A stretch of DNA of 64,000 bases from Pedobacter duraquae (GCF_004362245.1 NZ_SNWM01000004.1:62001-126000); one strand, 5' to 3'. Positions 51,758-61,051 are shown, counted from the stretch's first letter. Numbers and translations are program-made. The notes: generated from the letters alone by a model not told the origin.

Positions 51758-52654
51758 ATGAATTCAATTAAGTCTGTTTCAGAATTTCACCGGCTTTTGT
51801 CATTACCAGCACCAAAGCATCCTTTGGTGAGTGTGATTAATCTGGCCGAGAGTGTTTTCCTTGAAGACGAGGTTTGGAAAGGATTTGTAAATCGTTTTTA
51901 CTGCGTCGCGCTGAAAAGGGAAGCAAAAGGTAAAATCAAATACGGTCAACAGCACTATGACTATGACAAAGGGGTTTTAAGTTTTACGGCACCAAATCAG
52001 GTTCAATACCTGGATCTGGAGACTATGGAATGCGGATCTGGATATTTACTGATCTTCCATCCCGATTTTCTGCTTAAACATCCTTTGATAAATTCAATTG
52101 GCAATTATGGATTTTTCTCTTACGCTGTCAACGAGGCTTTGCACCTTTCGGCGGAAGAAGAGGATGACCTGATTTCAATTTTAAATAAAATTGATAAGGA
52201 ATGTGTTCATATTGACAGACATACCCAGGAAATAATTTTATCACAAATTGAGCTACTGCTTAACTATTCTAATCGTTTTTACGAGCGGCAGTTCATTACG
52301 CGTAAAAACAACAACTATCACTTACTGGCGAAATTTGAGGCATTAGTTGATCAATATTTTAATGAAAATGGATCTGTCCAACGAGGATTGCTGACTGTTC
52401 AGCATATTGCAGAATCAATGAATCTCTCTCCAAACTATTTGAGCGACTTACTTCGGATTCATACTGGTCAAAGCACCCAACAGCACATTCATGGAAAAAT
52501 GATTGATAAGGCAAAAGAAAAGTTATCGACCACAGATTTGACGGTAAGCGAAATTGCTTATGAACTCGGGTTTGAACATGCTCAATCTTTTAGTAGTTTG
52601 TTCAGGAAGAAAACTAATATGTCGCCGCTGGAATTTAGACAAGCATTTAATTAA
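51758..52654 (+). CDS. AraC-family transcriptional regulator
   Basis: 298 residues. The N-terminal half is a cupin-like effector domain (QHYDYDKGVLSFTAPNQVQYL; GYLLIFHPDFLLKHPL). The AraC DNA-binding domain occupies about residues 200-298: LTVQHIAESMNLSPNYLSDLLR, then STTDLTVSEIAYELGFEHAQSFSSLFRKKTNMSPLEFR. It probably controls the aldo/keto reductase at 50691, whose promoter carries the 21-bp-spaced repeat. It is not close in sequence to the AraC protein at 44325, so the two cassettes are not simple duplicates. Confidence 0.92.
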   Translation: MNSIKSVSEFHRLLSLPAPKHPLVSVINLAESVFLEDEVWKGFVNRFYCVALKREAKGKIKYGQQHYDYDKGVLSFTAPNQVQYLDLETMECGSGYLLIFHPDFLLKHPLINSIGNYGFFSYAVNEALHLSAEEEDDLISILNKIDKECVHIDRHTQEIILSQIELLLNYSNRFYERQFITRKNNNYHLLAKFEALVDQYFNENGSVQRGLLTVQHIAESMNLSPNYLSDLLRIHTGQSTQQHIHGKMIDKAKEKLSTTDLTVSEIAYELGFEHAQSFSSLFRKKTNMSPLEFRQAFN

Positions 52655-52686
52655 ATAAAATCTGTTTACTTAACCTATAGATTTAT

Positions 52687-53088
52687 TCAGCAGGCGCATT
52701 CAATGCCTTTTTTCTCAGTCGCATTGGAAGCCTTGTCACCTTCGGTTGCGTATCCATCAAATTTCCACCATTCAATGCCACCAATCAATTCTTTAACTTT
52801 AAAGCCCAATCTTGCCATATTGAGTGCTCCTTTTGTAGAAGCATTGCAGCCAATTCCATCGCAGTATGTTACATATAAGGTTTGTTTGTCGAGATGTTTC
52901 GTGCTTTCTTTGTTCATCTCGGGATGGGGAATATTGATTGCATTAGGGATATGCTCTGCGAGGAAACCAAAGTCTTTTCTTGCATCGATCGGAATAATAT
53001 TTTCACCATTCTTCAAAGCATCGAATAGATCCGAGGCATCCATTTCAAAAGCCAGCTTGTTTTCGTAATATTTTATCTGTTCGTTCAT
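52687..53088 (-). CDS. Rhodanese-like domain protein
   Basis: 133 residues from the ATG at 53088; the frame is open to a TTG at 53100. A single rhodanese domain: IIPIDARKDFGFLAEHIPNAINIP (CH2A-like), an active-site loop LYVTYCDGIGCNASTKGALN with the candidate catalytic Cys, then LIGGIEWWKFDGYA. A second Cys in the loop and Cys residues in the tail (IECAC) are notable and may take part in sulfur transfer or metal binding. Cytoplasmic. It would carry persulfide sulfur; the acceptor is not known. Confidence 0.87.
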   Translation of the reverse strand: MNEQIKYYENKLAFEMDASDLFDALKNGENIIPIDARKDFGFLAEHIPNAINIPHPEMNKESTKHLDKQTLYVTYCDGIGCNASTKGALNMARLGFKVKELIGGIEWWKFDGYATEGDKASNATEKKGIECAC

Positions 53089-53174
53089 GGCATTACACAA
53101 TTTCTTAAATAAAGTTATTGCTTTAATTGGATATAGTGAAAAGATAAGAAAGATGACGCCAATTGTAGACGGAC

Positions 53175-53816
53175 TTAAACAGATCTTTTTTTTCCTACAA
53201 ATCTTACTACTGATGCATCTCCATTATGATATTGTCCTTCATTTAAAATAATGTGTCGTTCTTCTAAAAGCAGTATTTCAAAATCTTTAAAGTCAACTTT
53301 TAACTCATCAATTGAAAACAACATTGCTAATTCCTTTGGTCCTGCGGCTTCTGTATTTATTGAATTAATTTGCAGCTGATTTTTGCTGAAGGCTTCTAAA
53401 ATTACAGTACCTCCAGGTTTAAGGTAACTGATTAATTTCTGGTGAAAAGTCGATCTGCGATCTGCGGCGAAATGAGCATATATAAGACCAATAGCGTCGA
53501 ATGACTCGTCAGTAAAATTCAGCATCTCCAAGCTTCTCAGTTCGTATTTGATGGATACATTGTTTTCTACTGCAAGATTTAGTGCTTTTATCCTCCCCTC
53601 TTTGCTAATATCAAATGCTGCAACATCCCAATTTAGTTGGGCTGCAAATACTGCATTGCGTCCTTCCCCTTCGGCAGGCATTAGTATCTTTCCAGGCTCG
53701 AGTTTTTCAAGCCACTCTTTGAAAAATAAGTTAGGTATCTTTCCGTATGCAAATTCAGGATTTTTGTATCTGATATTCCATTTGTCTTTGTAGTTTTCGT
53801 CCCAGGATTTTTCCAT
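53175..53816 (-). CDS. Class I SAM-dependent methyltransferase
   Basis: 213 residues. The N-terminal WDENYKDKWNIRYKNPEFAYGKIPN is followed by a SAM-binding motif I region (GKILMPAEGEGRNAVFAAQL), motif II-like VAAFDISKEGRIKAL and motif IV-like FDAIGLIYAHF. The layout resembles TehB/thiopurine-type methyltransferases. The acceptor cannot be told. It stands alone, 73 bp from the rhodanese gene on the same strand. Confidence 0.82.
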   Translation of the reverse strand: MEKSWDENYKDKWNIRYKNPEFAYGKIPNLFFKEWLEKLEPGKILMPAEGEGRNAVFAAQLNWDVAAFDISKEGRIKALNLAVENNVSIKYELRSLEMLNFTDESFDAIGLIYAHFAADRRSTFHQKLISYLKPGGTVILEAFSKNQLQINSINTEAAGPKELAMLFSIDELKVDFKDFEILLLEERHIILNEGQYHNGDASVVRFVGKKRSV

Positions 53817-53898
53817 TTTTATATGATCGTTTTGTACTTAGACAAAGCTAGCAGATGCTGGATATCCGCAAACAGGACAAAACTGAGGTTGGGTTGGA

Positions 53899-54753
53899 CT
53901 ATTGAAAAGAACGACGGAATGCTTCAGGGGAATATCCGGCATGCCTTTTAAAAAAGCGGATGAAATACGATACGTCGTCATATCCTAGGCACCAGGATAG
54001 TTGACTGATTTGGACATTGGATGCCAATAGAAGACGCTTAGCCTCTAGTATAATGAAGTCTGCAATAACTACGGAACATGATTTTTTTAGTGTAGTTTTT
54101 GTAACGGTATTAAGTTGATATACAGATAAATTCATGAAGCCGGCATAGTCAGTAACTTTTTTAAAACTCTGAAAATGTAGCTGCAATAACTCTTTGAGTT
54201 CTTCCAGACGCTCAGCGTAGTAGTTACTGCTTGTGGCGAGGGGATCGATGGAGGCTGGGTTATATCGATTTAAGATTGTACAAAAGATATCGAGGTTTGA
54301 TTTGATAATGGCGCTGTAGCCATCCTCTTTATTTATATACTCCAGGCTGATGTTGCTCAAAATCCCAATTAGGCTACGGAATTTTTCCGGATGGCCGGAA
54401 TAGTGATTTTTGCTACTGATTTTTCTAAAAAGTCGTTTAGTAGACTCTTCTGAAGGAGCATAAAAATCGCTACTGAACTCCATCAAATATCCCTTGCAAT
54501 CTATTTCGAGTTTAAGTTGATGGACCTGTGCAGGTCGCATGAAAAAAATAGTGTGCTTATTTACAGGATATGAAACAAAATCTATACTATGCTCGCCAGA
54601 TCCATTTTCCAGAGCAAGAACAAAAAAGAAACTGTGTCTGTGAAGACTTTGTAGCATTGTTCTACCGTCCATAACCTCTGCAAGAGACCTTATGTTGAAT
54701 TCTAAAGTAGGTTGAGCTATTTTTTGAATGTGTCTGACAGGGATGATACTCAT
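53899..54753 (-). CDS. AraC-family transcriptional regulator
   Basis: 284 residues. The N-terminal cupin-like domain includes SFFFVLALENGSGEHSIDFV and KHTIFFMRPAQVHQLKLE. The AraC domain is at the end: FMNLSVYQLNTVTKTTLKKS, then VQISQLSWCLGYDDVSYFIRFFKRHAGYSPEAFR. It is closely similar in layout to the AraC protein at 59383 (both end in a GYDDVxYFIRxF block). The ATG overlaps the GNAT stop by 4 bp (ATGA), so the two are translationally coupled. Confidence 0.92.
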   Translation of the reverse strand: MSIIPVRHIQKIAQPTLEFNIRSLAEVMDGRTMLQSLHRHSFFFVLALENGSGEHSIDFVSYPVNKHTIFFMRPAQVHQLKLEIDCKGYLMEFSSDFYAPSEESTKRLFRKISSKNHYSGHPEKFRSLIGILSNISLEYINKEDGYSAIIKSNLDIFCTILNRYNPASIDPLATSSNYYAERLEELKELLQLHFQSFKKVTDYAGFMNLSVYQLNTVTKTTLKKSCSVVIADFIILEAKRLLLASNVQISQLSWCLGYDDVSYFIRFFKRHAGYSPEAFRRSFQ

Positions 54754-55262
54754 CTCATAAAGTCATTTCGTTCGACTGCATAAAAAGCCAATTCTTCTGT
54801 GGGTCTTTTGAGATTATCCAGGCGTGCGAATCCTGAATTTTCCAATACCCTTTGCGAACCGATATTATTCAAGTCGGTAACAGCAACAACGCTATCTACT
54901 GTGGTATTTTTGAAACAGTAGTTTGTTAAAGCGCGGCTCACTTCAGTTGCGATACCTTTTCCCCAATGTGCCTTAGCTAACGTGTAACCAATTTCAAGCG
55001 GACCTTTGATATCAGCGAAAGGCCTTATTAAACACATGCCAATAAATGTATTTGTTTTAGCGTTAAATATACCATACCGGGTAAGTAAATTAGATTTATA
55101 TTCGTCCAACGCTATGTGGAACATTTCCGCATATTGCTCTGTAGACCGGAATGGCAGATATTTTGTGACTTCCGGATCATCAAAAAGTTCGAGAAACAGG
55201 GGGAGTTCTTCAGGTTTGAATTTCCGTATAGTTATATTGTCGTTTGTAAATAGATGTTGCAT
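54750..55262 (-). CDS. GNAT N-acetyltransferase (RimJ/RimL type)
   Basis: 170 residues. GNAT features are IRKFKPEELPLFLELFDDPEV, the acetyl-CoA loop GYTLAKAHWGKGIATEVSRAL, and VTDLNNIGSQRVLENSGFARL. Members of this branch acetylate ribosomal-protein N-termini or small amines; the acceptor is unknown. It overlaps the AraC gene by 4 bp. Confidence 0.88.
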   Translation of the reverse strand: MQHLFTNDNITIRKFKPEELPLFLELFDDPEVTKYLPFRSTEQYAEMFHIALDEYKSNLLTRYGIFNAKTNTFIGMCLIRPFADIKGPLEIGYTLAKAHWGKGIATEVSRALTNYCFKNTTVDSVVAVTDLNNIGSQRVLENSGFARLDNLKRPTEELAFYAVERNDFMR

Positions 55263-55300
55263 TTTTTCCTTGAATCTGGTTTGGGATCTGCCTTTTACAG

Positions 55301-55903
55301 CTAGTCATCGAGCAAAGTAATGCAATTAGCTGCTAACGCCTTCAATCTGGATGGTAAAGATGTCAATAATTCAGGCGCTTTAATGCGCTCATACAAGCTG
55401 ATCAGAATATCACGACTGGTATCATCATCAGTATCACATGCGAGTGTCTTTTCGAAATAAGTAATTGTCTTTTTTGCCTGCATGTTATATTCGTTTAATG
55501 ACGTTTTATTCATTGCGTTATCCTTTAAGCGAATAGACTCTGTCACCTTTTTTTCCAGTGTTTCGCATATTCTAAGATTATAATATGCAAGCGCGCGGTA
55601 TGGAACATAATAGCCTGGAATAAGTTTAATAACTTCTTCATAATAAGGCGCTGCTTTCCCTAATCTCCCTTCGCTCTCGTATCCATGTGCTATAGAAAAA
55701 TTCAGGCTGGCAATCTGGACGGTATCAAGTTCGGAAGCCTGCTTGAGCAATTCCAATGCCCTTTCTCTGGTGTTTGCTCTTTTGGAATCGTCGGTTCTAT
55801 CAATTTTGAAGATTAGATAAGCGTCTGATATTGTTTGGCTTTGAGCCTCAGTGGTTTGTATGGATATCCATACTAAACATAAAAACAAGAGCGTTTTTTT
55901 CAT
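55301..55903 (-). CDS. Secreted TPR-like protein
   Basis: 200 residues. A signal peptide (about residues 1-20, ending TEAQSQ) precedes helical repeats: RERALELLKQASELDTVQIA, IAHGYESEGRLGKAAPYYEEV and KTITYFEKTLACDTDDD. These are tetratricopeptide-type helix pairs, so a protein-protein interaction role in the periplasm is likely. Nothing more specific can be said. It lies 38 bp upstream of the GNAT gene on the same strand. Confidence 0.78.
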   Translation of the reverse strand: MKKTLLFLCLVWISIQTTEAQSQTISDAYLIFKIDRTDDSKRANTRERALELLKQASELDTVQIASLNFSIAHGYESEGRLGKAAPYYEEVIKLIPGYYVPYRALAYYNLRICETLEKKVTESIRLKDNAMNKTSLNEYNMQAKKTITYFEKTLACDTDDDTSRDILISLYERIKAPELLTSLPSRLKALAANCITLLDD

Positions 55904-56009
55904 TTTTGGGAGTGATTATGCTTGATTAATATAGTTAAATATATAAAATCTTCTAGATGATAAAAGAATAAACTGTGGCTATCTGAAATGGATATTGACT
56001 GTATTTTAT

Positions 56010-56576
56010 CTACTGCAACTTAGGCGGTAAATCAATAGCAAGCTGTAAATGTTCATATGTGTCACCAATAAAAGTTCGCTTATCGATAACCTCAAAGCCT
56101 GTTTTTAGATATAGTTTCTTAGCATCCGGATTTCGGATGCTGACCAATAGCCCGAGTTTTTTGAAATTATAAGATGCCGCGTAGTTCTTCAGGGCTGTTA
56201 TCAATTTTCTGCCGAGGCCTTTCCCCTGGTTATGTGGAAATACCGCTAAGCAATCTATATAGAACTCTCCGGGTTGAGTTTCGTCTTCGGGAACTATTGT
56301 AATTCCTTCGTTCAACTTAATGTAGTTAAGAAAAGGATCCCTAAGTCTATGCAATGCCGCACCATTGTAACCGCAGATCAATCCTTGAACTGCTCCATCA
56401 TCCCAGACGAGCATGTTTTCATAGCTATATTGGTTTGCAGGCAAAGCTGTAAAACGTTCAAATAACCGAAGCGTATCATTGGGATTTTTTACGAATTTGT
56501 TTGCTAATGTTCCCATCGCACGTATAATCAGCTTTGCGAGGTCTGACGCATCTTCGGGAGCTGCTTTCCTGATCAT
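56010..56576 (-). CDS. GNAT N-acetyltransferase
   Basis: 188 residues. IRKAAPEDASDLAKLIIRAMG at the start and the acetyl-CoA block IDCLAVFPHNQGKGLGRKLITALKN near residue 120 mark a GNAT domain. A KLGLLVSIRNPDAKKLYLKTGFEV strand-helix closes the fold. The ATG overlaps the previous GNAT stop by 4 bp (ATGA), so the two acetyltransferases are co-translated. Confidence 0.87.
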   Translation of the reverse strand: MIRKAAPEDASDLAKLIIRAMGTLANKFVKNPNDTLRLFERFTALPANQYSYENMLVWDDGAVQGLICGYNGAALHRLRDPFLNYIKLNEGITIVPEDETQPGEFYIDCLAVFPHNQGKGLGRKLITALKNYAASYNFKKLGLLVSIRNPDAKKLYLKTGFEVIDKRTFIGDTYEHLQLAIDLPPKLQ

Positions 56577-57022
56577 GATAATTGATTAATCAATTTATAG
56601 TTATCAAAGCTCATTTCAAATTTGATTTCTTTAGAACCATGAGTTCCTGCCTCTTTCCAACCCTGTCTGCGGTAGAATTCAACAGCCCTTGTGTTGAAGC
56701 CAGTTCCTAACCAGATGGTATGCTCAGTTTGTTTGAAATACCAATCCATCATCAGCTGGTGTAATTTCTTTCCGATTCCCTTTCCTTCATCATCGGGGTG
56801 GACAAATAGGGCCCAGACATTATGTTCCTCCAGATCGATAATGGAAAAACCCAGAACTTCTCCACTTGATTCACAAACCCAGCCCTTGCCCCTTATTGTC
56901 ATAAATTCCTCGCAGTCTGCATCTGTCACCAGCGCTGGATCAGATAGCATGTTTTCTTTAACTGCATTTCTGACAATTTGTATATTTTTTATATCGGATA
57001 TCAATGCTTCCCTATAAGTCAT
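56573..57022 (-). CDS. GNAT N-acetyltransferase
   Basis: 149 residues, a minimal GNAT domain: YREALISDIKNIQIVRNAV at the start, VWALFVHPDDEGKGIGKKLHQLM (acetyl-CoA loop) near residue 70, and WLGTGFNTRAVEFYRRQGWKE. First gene of a two-gene unit with the GNAT at 56010. Target unknown. Confidence 0.87.
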   Translation of the reverse strand: MTYREALISDIKNIQIVRNAVKENMLSDPALVTDADCEEFMTIRGKGWVCESSGEVLGFSIIDLEEHNVWALFVHPDDEGKGIGKKLHQLMMDWYFKQTEHTIWLGTGFNTRAVEFYRRQGWKEAGTHGSKEIKFEMSFDNYKLINQLS

Positions 57023-57105
57023 GTTGAGCTATTTTATCGCACAATTTAATAGATTTTAGTCTGAATAGAAAAATTCGGATTTAATCTTTTCTATAACTTC
57101 AATAA

Positions 57106-57339
57106 CTATCGAAACCTAATATGTTTTTTAGGTTTTCCCAGTCTTTTACCCCTTATAATGAATGAAGCTGCATAAGTCGACAAAAAAATGATTAATGAAA
57201 TTGCGATTCCAGGCAATATGAGCGCCTTAAACGCATTGGAGATATCGTGTAGGTTAACCGACAGCAGTAGCATTACAAAGATACAGATAGCAATTGATAG
57301 CATGCTGGCAGCGTATACAAAGTATTTGGTTTTGGTCAT
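57106..57339 (-). CDS. Small two-helix membrane protein
   Basis: 77 residues. Two hydrophobic helices at about residues 6-27 (YFVYAASMLSIAICIFVMLL) and 41-62 are followed by a basic tail (RGKRLGKPKKHIRFR), which places the C-terminus in the cytoplasm. There is no recognised family and no obvious operon partner. It may be a real short gene, but support is limited to its composition and clean ATG start. Confidence 0.5.
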   Translation of the reverse strand: MTKTKYFVYAASMLSIAICIFVMLLLSVNLHDISNAFKALILPGIAISLIIFLSTYAASFIIRGKRLGKPKKHIRFR

Positions 57340-57513
57340 AGGTATGGGTTTTCTTGGATCTCGACAATTTTGTATACTCGTTAATACGCATCGGTGCTCT
57401 TAAACGCTTGGTAAAAAAGAACGGAAAAATATTTTAGTTTTACCCAGCGTTTCTACAATCTGCTGCGTAACACTATCAGAAGGCGGAGAAAAACTGCCTA
57501 CTGACACAAATGA

Positions 57514-58092
57514 ATGAACCTTTTTTTTAATCAGGAAACAAAGCTCATCCGGGGCTGTAAAGCCAATGATCGGCACGCCCAGGAAGGACTATATAAACTC
57601 TATTATGCGGAAATGCTGCGGATTTGCTTTCGATATGTGAAATCAGATGTGCTGGCTTATGATGCCTTGAGCATGGGTTTTTTAAAGGTTTTTCAAAACA
57701 TAGAAATGTTCGATCCGAAAAAAGGGGCATTTGGTGCTTGGATAAGGACGGTGATGGTGCGATCCTGTATTGACCTTGGACGACGGGAAGCCAGGTTTAA
57801 AGAAATAGACAGTAACGACAATGAAATTGACGAAGTTTTTATCGAACCATCGGTGTTAGATAAACTTTTTGTGGAGGATCTTTTGAACCTGGTGCGTTTA
57901 CTTCCTACAGCTACTCAACTGGTTTTTAACCTCTCTGTAGTTGAAGGATATCACCACAAAGAAATTGGAGTACAATTAGGTATTTCTGAGAGTACGTCCA
58001 GGTGGCACCTTTCGGAAGCAAAGAAACAGTTGAGGTTAATGATAAATACCTCAATAATTGATAAACCAACTGGACACAAACATAAGCTATGA
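57514..58092 (+). CDS. ECF-type RNA polymerase sigma factor
   Basis: 192 residues. Region 2 spans LYKLYYAEMLRICFRYVKSD to FGAWIRTVMVRSCIDLGRRE. Region 4 is TQLVFNLSVVEGYHHKEIGVQLGISESTSRWHLSEAKKQLR. This is the Bacteroidota ECF pattern. The stop overlaps the next ATG by 4 bp (ATGA), so the membrane/beta-barrel protein downstream is its likely partner, perhaps in place of an anti-sigma factor. The upstream 174 bp shows no clear TAnnTTTG. Confidence 0.9.
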   Translation: MNLFFNQETKLIRGCKANDRHAQEGLYKLYYAEMLRICFRYVKSDVLAYDALSMGFLKVFQNIEMFDPKKGAFGAWIRTVMVRSCIDLGRREARFKEIDSNDNEIDEVFIEPSVLDKLFVEDLLNLVRLLPTATQLVFNLSVVEGYHHKEIGVQLGISESTSRWHLSEAKKQLRLMINTSIIDKPTGHKHKL

Positions 58093-59390
58093 GAAATTCA
58101 GCATGGTATCACAAACTCTGGCGGAGGAAGTTTGAAAGTTTGCCGGTCAAAGACGCTGCCGATGCGTCTTGGGCAAACATGCGGGGAATTTTAGACGCTA
58201 ATATTCCGGTGAGTTCCGTTCCGGGTAATGCTGCGAATCCATCCTGGACCTGGGGTGCATTTAAGGGTTTACTCTATGTGGTGTCGACTGTTGTTGCTGT
58301 TTCGATTGTTTCATATATCGTAACCAAGCCTCAGGACAAATTGACGACTCAAAAGAAACATAGGGATCAAAAAGAGATAATCAATCTGAGTATTGATAGC
58401 TCTGTCATTAATAGCCGTTTAATTCTTAGTGATAAAATGGATAGTTTGATGGGGATTCGGAACCCGGTAAAAGGAATTGGTGTTGATGAGCAAATCAATA
58501 CGGCAGTCCCAATATTTAGACCTGGATCTATTATTTTAGGGGGCGGCGCCAAGTCTAAAGCGCTGGCGGATACAAATGTTGACGTTGCTGAACGCCAGCT
58601 TTTGCCAATTGAGCCACTTTTCCTTAAGGGAGCCTCGGATTTTGCTGTGGGGATCGACATTGATAACAAGTATTTAACAGGTGTCACAAGTACCTCTGAA
58701 AAGCAAATTACATTTGCGAAAACTTACGGTAAAATTAAATCACCTGAAATTTTGAAGCGTAAGTCGGCGAAAGATAAGCGCGTAAAAGACCGAAAGATTA
58801 CAGGTCAAAAGCAGCTTTTAAGTTATGGAATTTCCACTGGTGCTAATTTGCGTAAGGACGTTACCAATTTATATGTAGGAATATTTGGAAGCTATGGTAT
58901 CGGCAAAAACTTTCAGGTTTCGGCGGGTTTAAATATGAATAGTTATGAGATGATTGCCGGAGAGTTTTCTCATGCCAGCTATTTCCGCCCCGATTCCTTA
59001 CCGGCATTTACAATTGCCGACGGTAGAAAAGTTATTGCTGTAGACATCCCGATTAAAATTAGCTATAATCTTTCGAAATATCTAAGTATTAATCTGGGAC
59101 CAATGTTAAGTTTCCCAGTTAGCAAGTCGGCTGTAGTGAGTCAGGTGAACCCTGTGGCGGATGTGCAGGATACCTTGAATCATGGTAAGGAAATCTCCAA
59201 ATTTTTAGGAAATAGTCTGATCAATAAGGCTCATTTTGGCTTGACTGGCGGCATCAGTATCCATCTGAAGCGATTTGATATCAACGGCACCTACCAATTA
59301 CTAACACCCTATCGGATTACAGATAGTTTGGGTAGTTATTCAAAAAGAAATCGGTTTTTCAGGATCGGATTAGGATACCGCTTCAAATAG
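58089..59390 (+). CDS. Membrane-anchored protein with C-terminal outer-membrane beta-barrel-like domain
   Basis: 433 residues. A cytoplasmic-looking N-terminus (WYHKLWRRKFESLPVKDAADASWANM) precedes one membrane helix at residues 59-78 (GLLYVVSTVVAVSIVSYIV). A low-complexity linker follows. The C-terminal 200 residues have alternating strands of a small barrel (LSYGISTGANLRKDVTNLYV; IGKNFQVSAGLNMNSYEM) and end FRIGLGYRFK. Joining an inner-membrane anchor to a barrel-type domain is unusual and would be topologically odd if both insert. Coupled to the ECF sigma gene, it is a candidate for its regulator. Confidence 0.75.
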   Translation: MRNSAWYHKLWRRKFESLPVKDAADASWANMRGILDANIPVSSVPGNAANPSWTWGAFKGLLYVVSTVVAVSIVSYIVTKPQDKLTTQKKHRDQKEIINLSIDSSVINSRLILSDKMDSLMGIRNPVKGIGVDEQINTAVPIFRPGSIILGGGAKSKALADTNVDVAERQLLPIEPLFLKGASDFAVGIDIDNKYLTGVTSTSEKQITFAKTYGKIKSPEILKRKSAKDKRVKDRKITGQKQLLSYGISTGANLRKDVTNLYVGIFGSYGIGKNFQVSAGLNMNSYEMIAGEFSHASYFRPDSLPAFTIADGRKVIAVDIPIKISYNLSKYLSINLGPMLSFPVSKSAVVSQVNPVADVQDTLNHGKEISKFLGNSLINKAHFGLTGGISIHLKRFDINGTYQLLTPYRITDSLGSYSKRNRFFRIGLGYRFK

Positions 59391-60261
59391 CTTTGCTATT
59401 GCTCTTTCGAAATTCTGTTGGCGATTTACCTGTGTCTTTGCCAAATAGCCTGATAAAGTACTTGACGTCGTCATAACCAAGCTGGTAAGCGATTTCCTTG
59501 ATACTCAATTCAGAGTAATGTAGTAATCGCTGTGCTTCACTGATTACTTCTTGTCTGATAAAATAGGTTAGTGAAAATCCTGTTACTGCTTTTACTGTGT
59601 CATTTAAGTAACTCACCGAGAAATTTAACCGTTCTGCATATTGGGATGGTTTTTTGATAGTTTTGAACTGCTCTTGAACGGCCTGTCTGAATTTTTTTGT
59701 AATCTCTATATTTCTAGCCGAATACTCATGGACATTGGATTTCTCTTGTAGTTGAAGTAACGAGGTAGCACGATATAAAAATGAATCAAGTAATGATCTA
59801 ATTAAGAGGTTATGCAAACTTCCTTTTTTATCGGTCCGAATGATTGATCCGATTAAGGTGAACAACTTTCTGAACCAATCCTGTTCTTCATGATTTATTA
59901 TAGGAGCAGCAAGCTTTGTTAACGAATCTTCGATAATTCTTCTCGCACGCTCGTCTGTTAGTTTAGCGTCGAAGACTAAGATTTGACCTTTACAGTTTTT
60001 AGATGAGATAACTTTATGAATCTGTCCGGGATAGGAAATCAACAGTACTTCACTATTCACCTGTAAAGGAATAAAGTCCACAAACATATCGATTGTACCC
60101 TCTTCCAATAGAAAACAGCAGTAATGATCGTGCCGATGAGGAACTTGTATTTCATCGGCATGAGTCAGTTCTTCTTTAGACAGATCAAATAAATAGGCTG
60201 TGGAATCCTGCTGATTAATTTCGTCTAACTGATAAACGTGTATTTTGTTCCGACGTTTCAT
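59383..60261 (-). CDS. AraC-family transcriptional regulator
   Basis: 292 residues from the ATG at 60261; the open TTG at 60276 would overlap the flavoprotein gene. The N-terminal cupin-like part (HRHDHYCCFLLEEGTIDMFVDF) is followed by the AraC domain in the last 100 residues (LNFSVSYLNDTVKAVTGFSL; LSIKEIAYQLGYDDVKYFIRLFGKDTGKSPTEFR). It lies 5 bp after the flavoprotein gene in one operon and probably controls that region. It ends overlapping the barrel-protein gene by 8 bp, tail-to-tail. Confidence 0.92.
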   Translation of the reverse strand: MKRRNKIHVYQLDEINQQDSTAYLFDLSKEELTHADEIQVPHRHDHYCCFLLEEGTIDMFVDFIPLQVNSEVLLISYPGQIHKVISSKNCKGQILVFDAKLTDERARRIIEDSLTKLAAPIINHEEQDWFRKLFTLIGSIIRTDKKGSLHNLLIRSLLDSFLYRATSLLQLQEKSNVHEYSARNIEITKKFRQAVQEQFKTIKKPSQYAERLNFSVSYLNDTVKAVTGFSLTYFIRQEVISEAQRLLHYSELSIKEIAYQLGYDDVKYFIRLFGKDTGKSPTEFRKSNSKAI

Positions 60262-60266
60262 ATTAA

Positions 60267-60965
60267 CTATGACCAAAAACCATGTGCAAATATCCTGGCG
60301 TTAAGGTACAGATTCTTCTTTAGGGTTTTTCTCAAACTGGTGACCATCGGAATATGTCCTGCTACATATACTGAGTTGTTTACAGAAATTTCCTCATGAG
60401 CTGCCATTTCGGAAAGATGTTCCAGACTGTTAGTTTTTGGAAGCATGATGAACTTGAATTCTGGATTTTTCAGTAATAGATTTTCTGGTAATTGATATTG
60501 CTCGCTTAAAGACAGTGTCACACGCATTGGATGCTCTTCTCCATCAGTCAATTGCTTGAGTGCAAGAAAGTGACCAAGACTACTTCCGTCGCCGAAACAT
60601 GCTACGGGGCCACTTTCTCCTGGAAGTTGTGCGGCGTGTGCCGATGCATAGCCTATAGTATCCCCTACACGCAGGTTCTTTGCCCAGCTACTACCCCGGC
60701 CTGAATGCCCTGTTTCAATAAAAACGGTACATGTCCTTTTTTCTACGTCCCACAGTGCAGGAGTGTAGTCCCTATAATCGAAATCGTCCACTTTACATTT
60801 AATACGTGGAATGGTTTTCCATTTGCTCATATCAGTGGCGGGTAAGTGGAGGTCAATCTCATACATTGAACCGGGCTTCCAGGCCCTAATTGCCAATACA
60901 TATCCTCGTTCTGTGAACGCTTTGTCCATTAAATTAAAAACTGCTTTTTTGACTACGTTTGCCAT
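60267..60965 (-). CDS. Siderophore-interacting-type FAD-binding reductase
   Basis: 232 residues. A beta-barrel flavin domain has the family motif R-x-Y-T as RDYTPALWD near residue 64, and TVFIETGHSGRGSSWAKNLRVGD. A nucleotide-binding half follows, with GPVACFGDGSSLGHFLALKQL and the closing YVAGHIPMVTSLRKTLKK. SIP proteins reduce ferric siderophore complexes in the cytoplasm to release iron. It is co-transcribed with the AraC gene and divergent from a TonB-receptor-like gene, consistent with an iron-related locus, though the sequence does not prove the substrate. Confidence 0.85.
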   Translation of the reverse strand: MANVVKKAVFNLMDKAFTERGYVLAIRAWKPGSMYEIDLHLPATDMSKWKTIPRIKCKVDDFDYRDYTPALWDVEKRTCTVFIETGHSGRGSSWAKNLRVGDTIGYASAHAAQLPGESGPVACFGDGSSLGHFLALKQLTDGEEHPMRVTLSLSEQYQLPENLLLKNPEFKFIMLPKTNSLEHLSEMAAHEEISVNNSVYVAGHIPMVTSLRKTLKKNLYLNARIFAHGFWS

Positions 60966-61011
60966 CTCTCTTTTTTCTTATTGATCGTTAAAAGTTCAGA
61001 CGATCGTAAAG

Positions 61012-61019
61012 CAAAAGTA
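61012..61019 (-). promoter_or_regulatory. -7 element for the flavoprotein-AraC operon
   Basis: TACTTTTG on the reverse strand matches TAnnTTTG exactly and ends 47 bp before the ATG at 60965. No -33 TTG is seen at the right distance; the adjacent direct repeat suggests activation. Confidence 0.5.
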
Positions 61020-61051
61020 TTTTAGAATTCAGGCCTTTTGTCCTCCATTTG

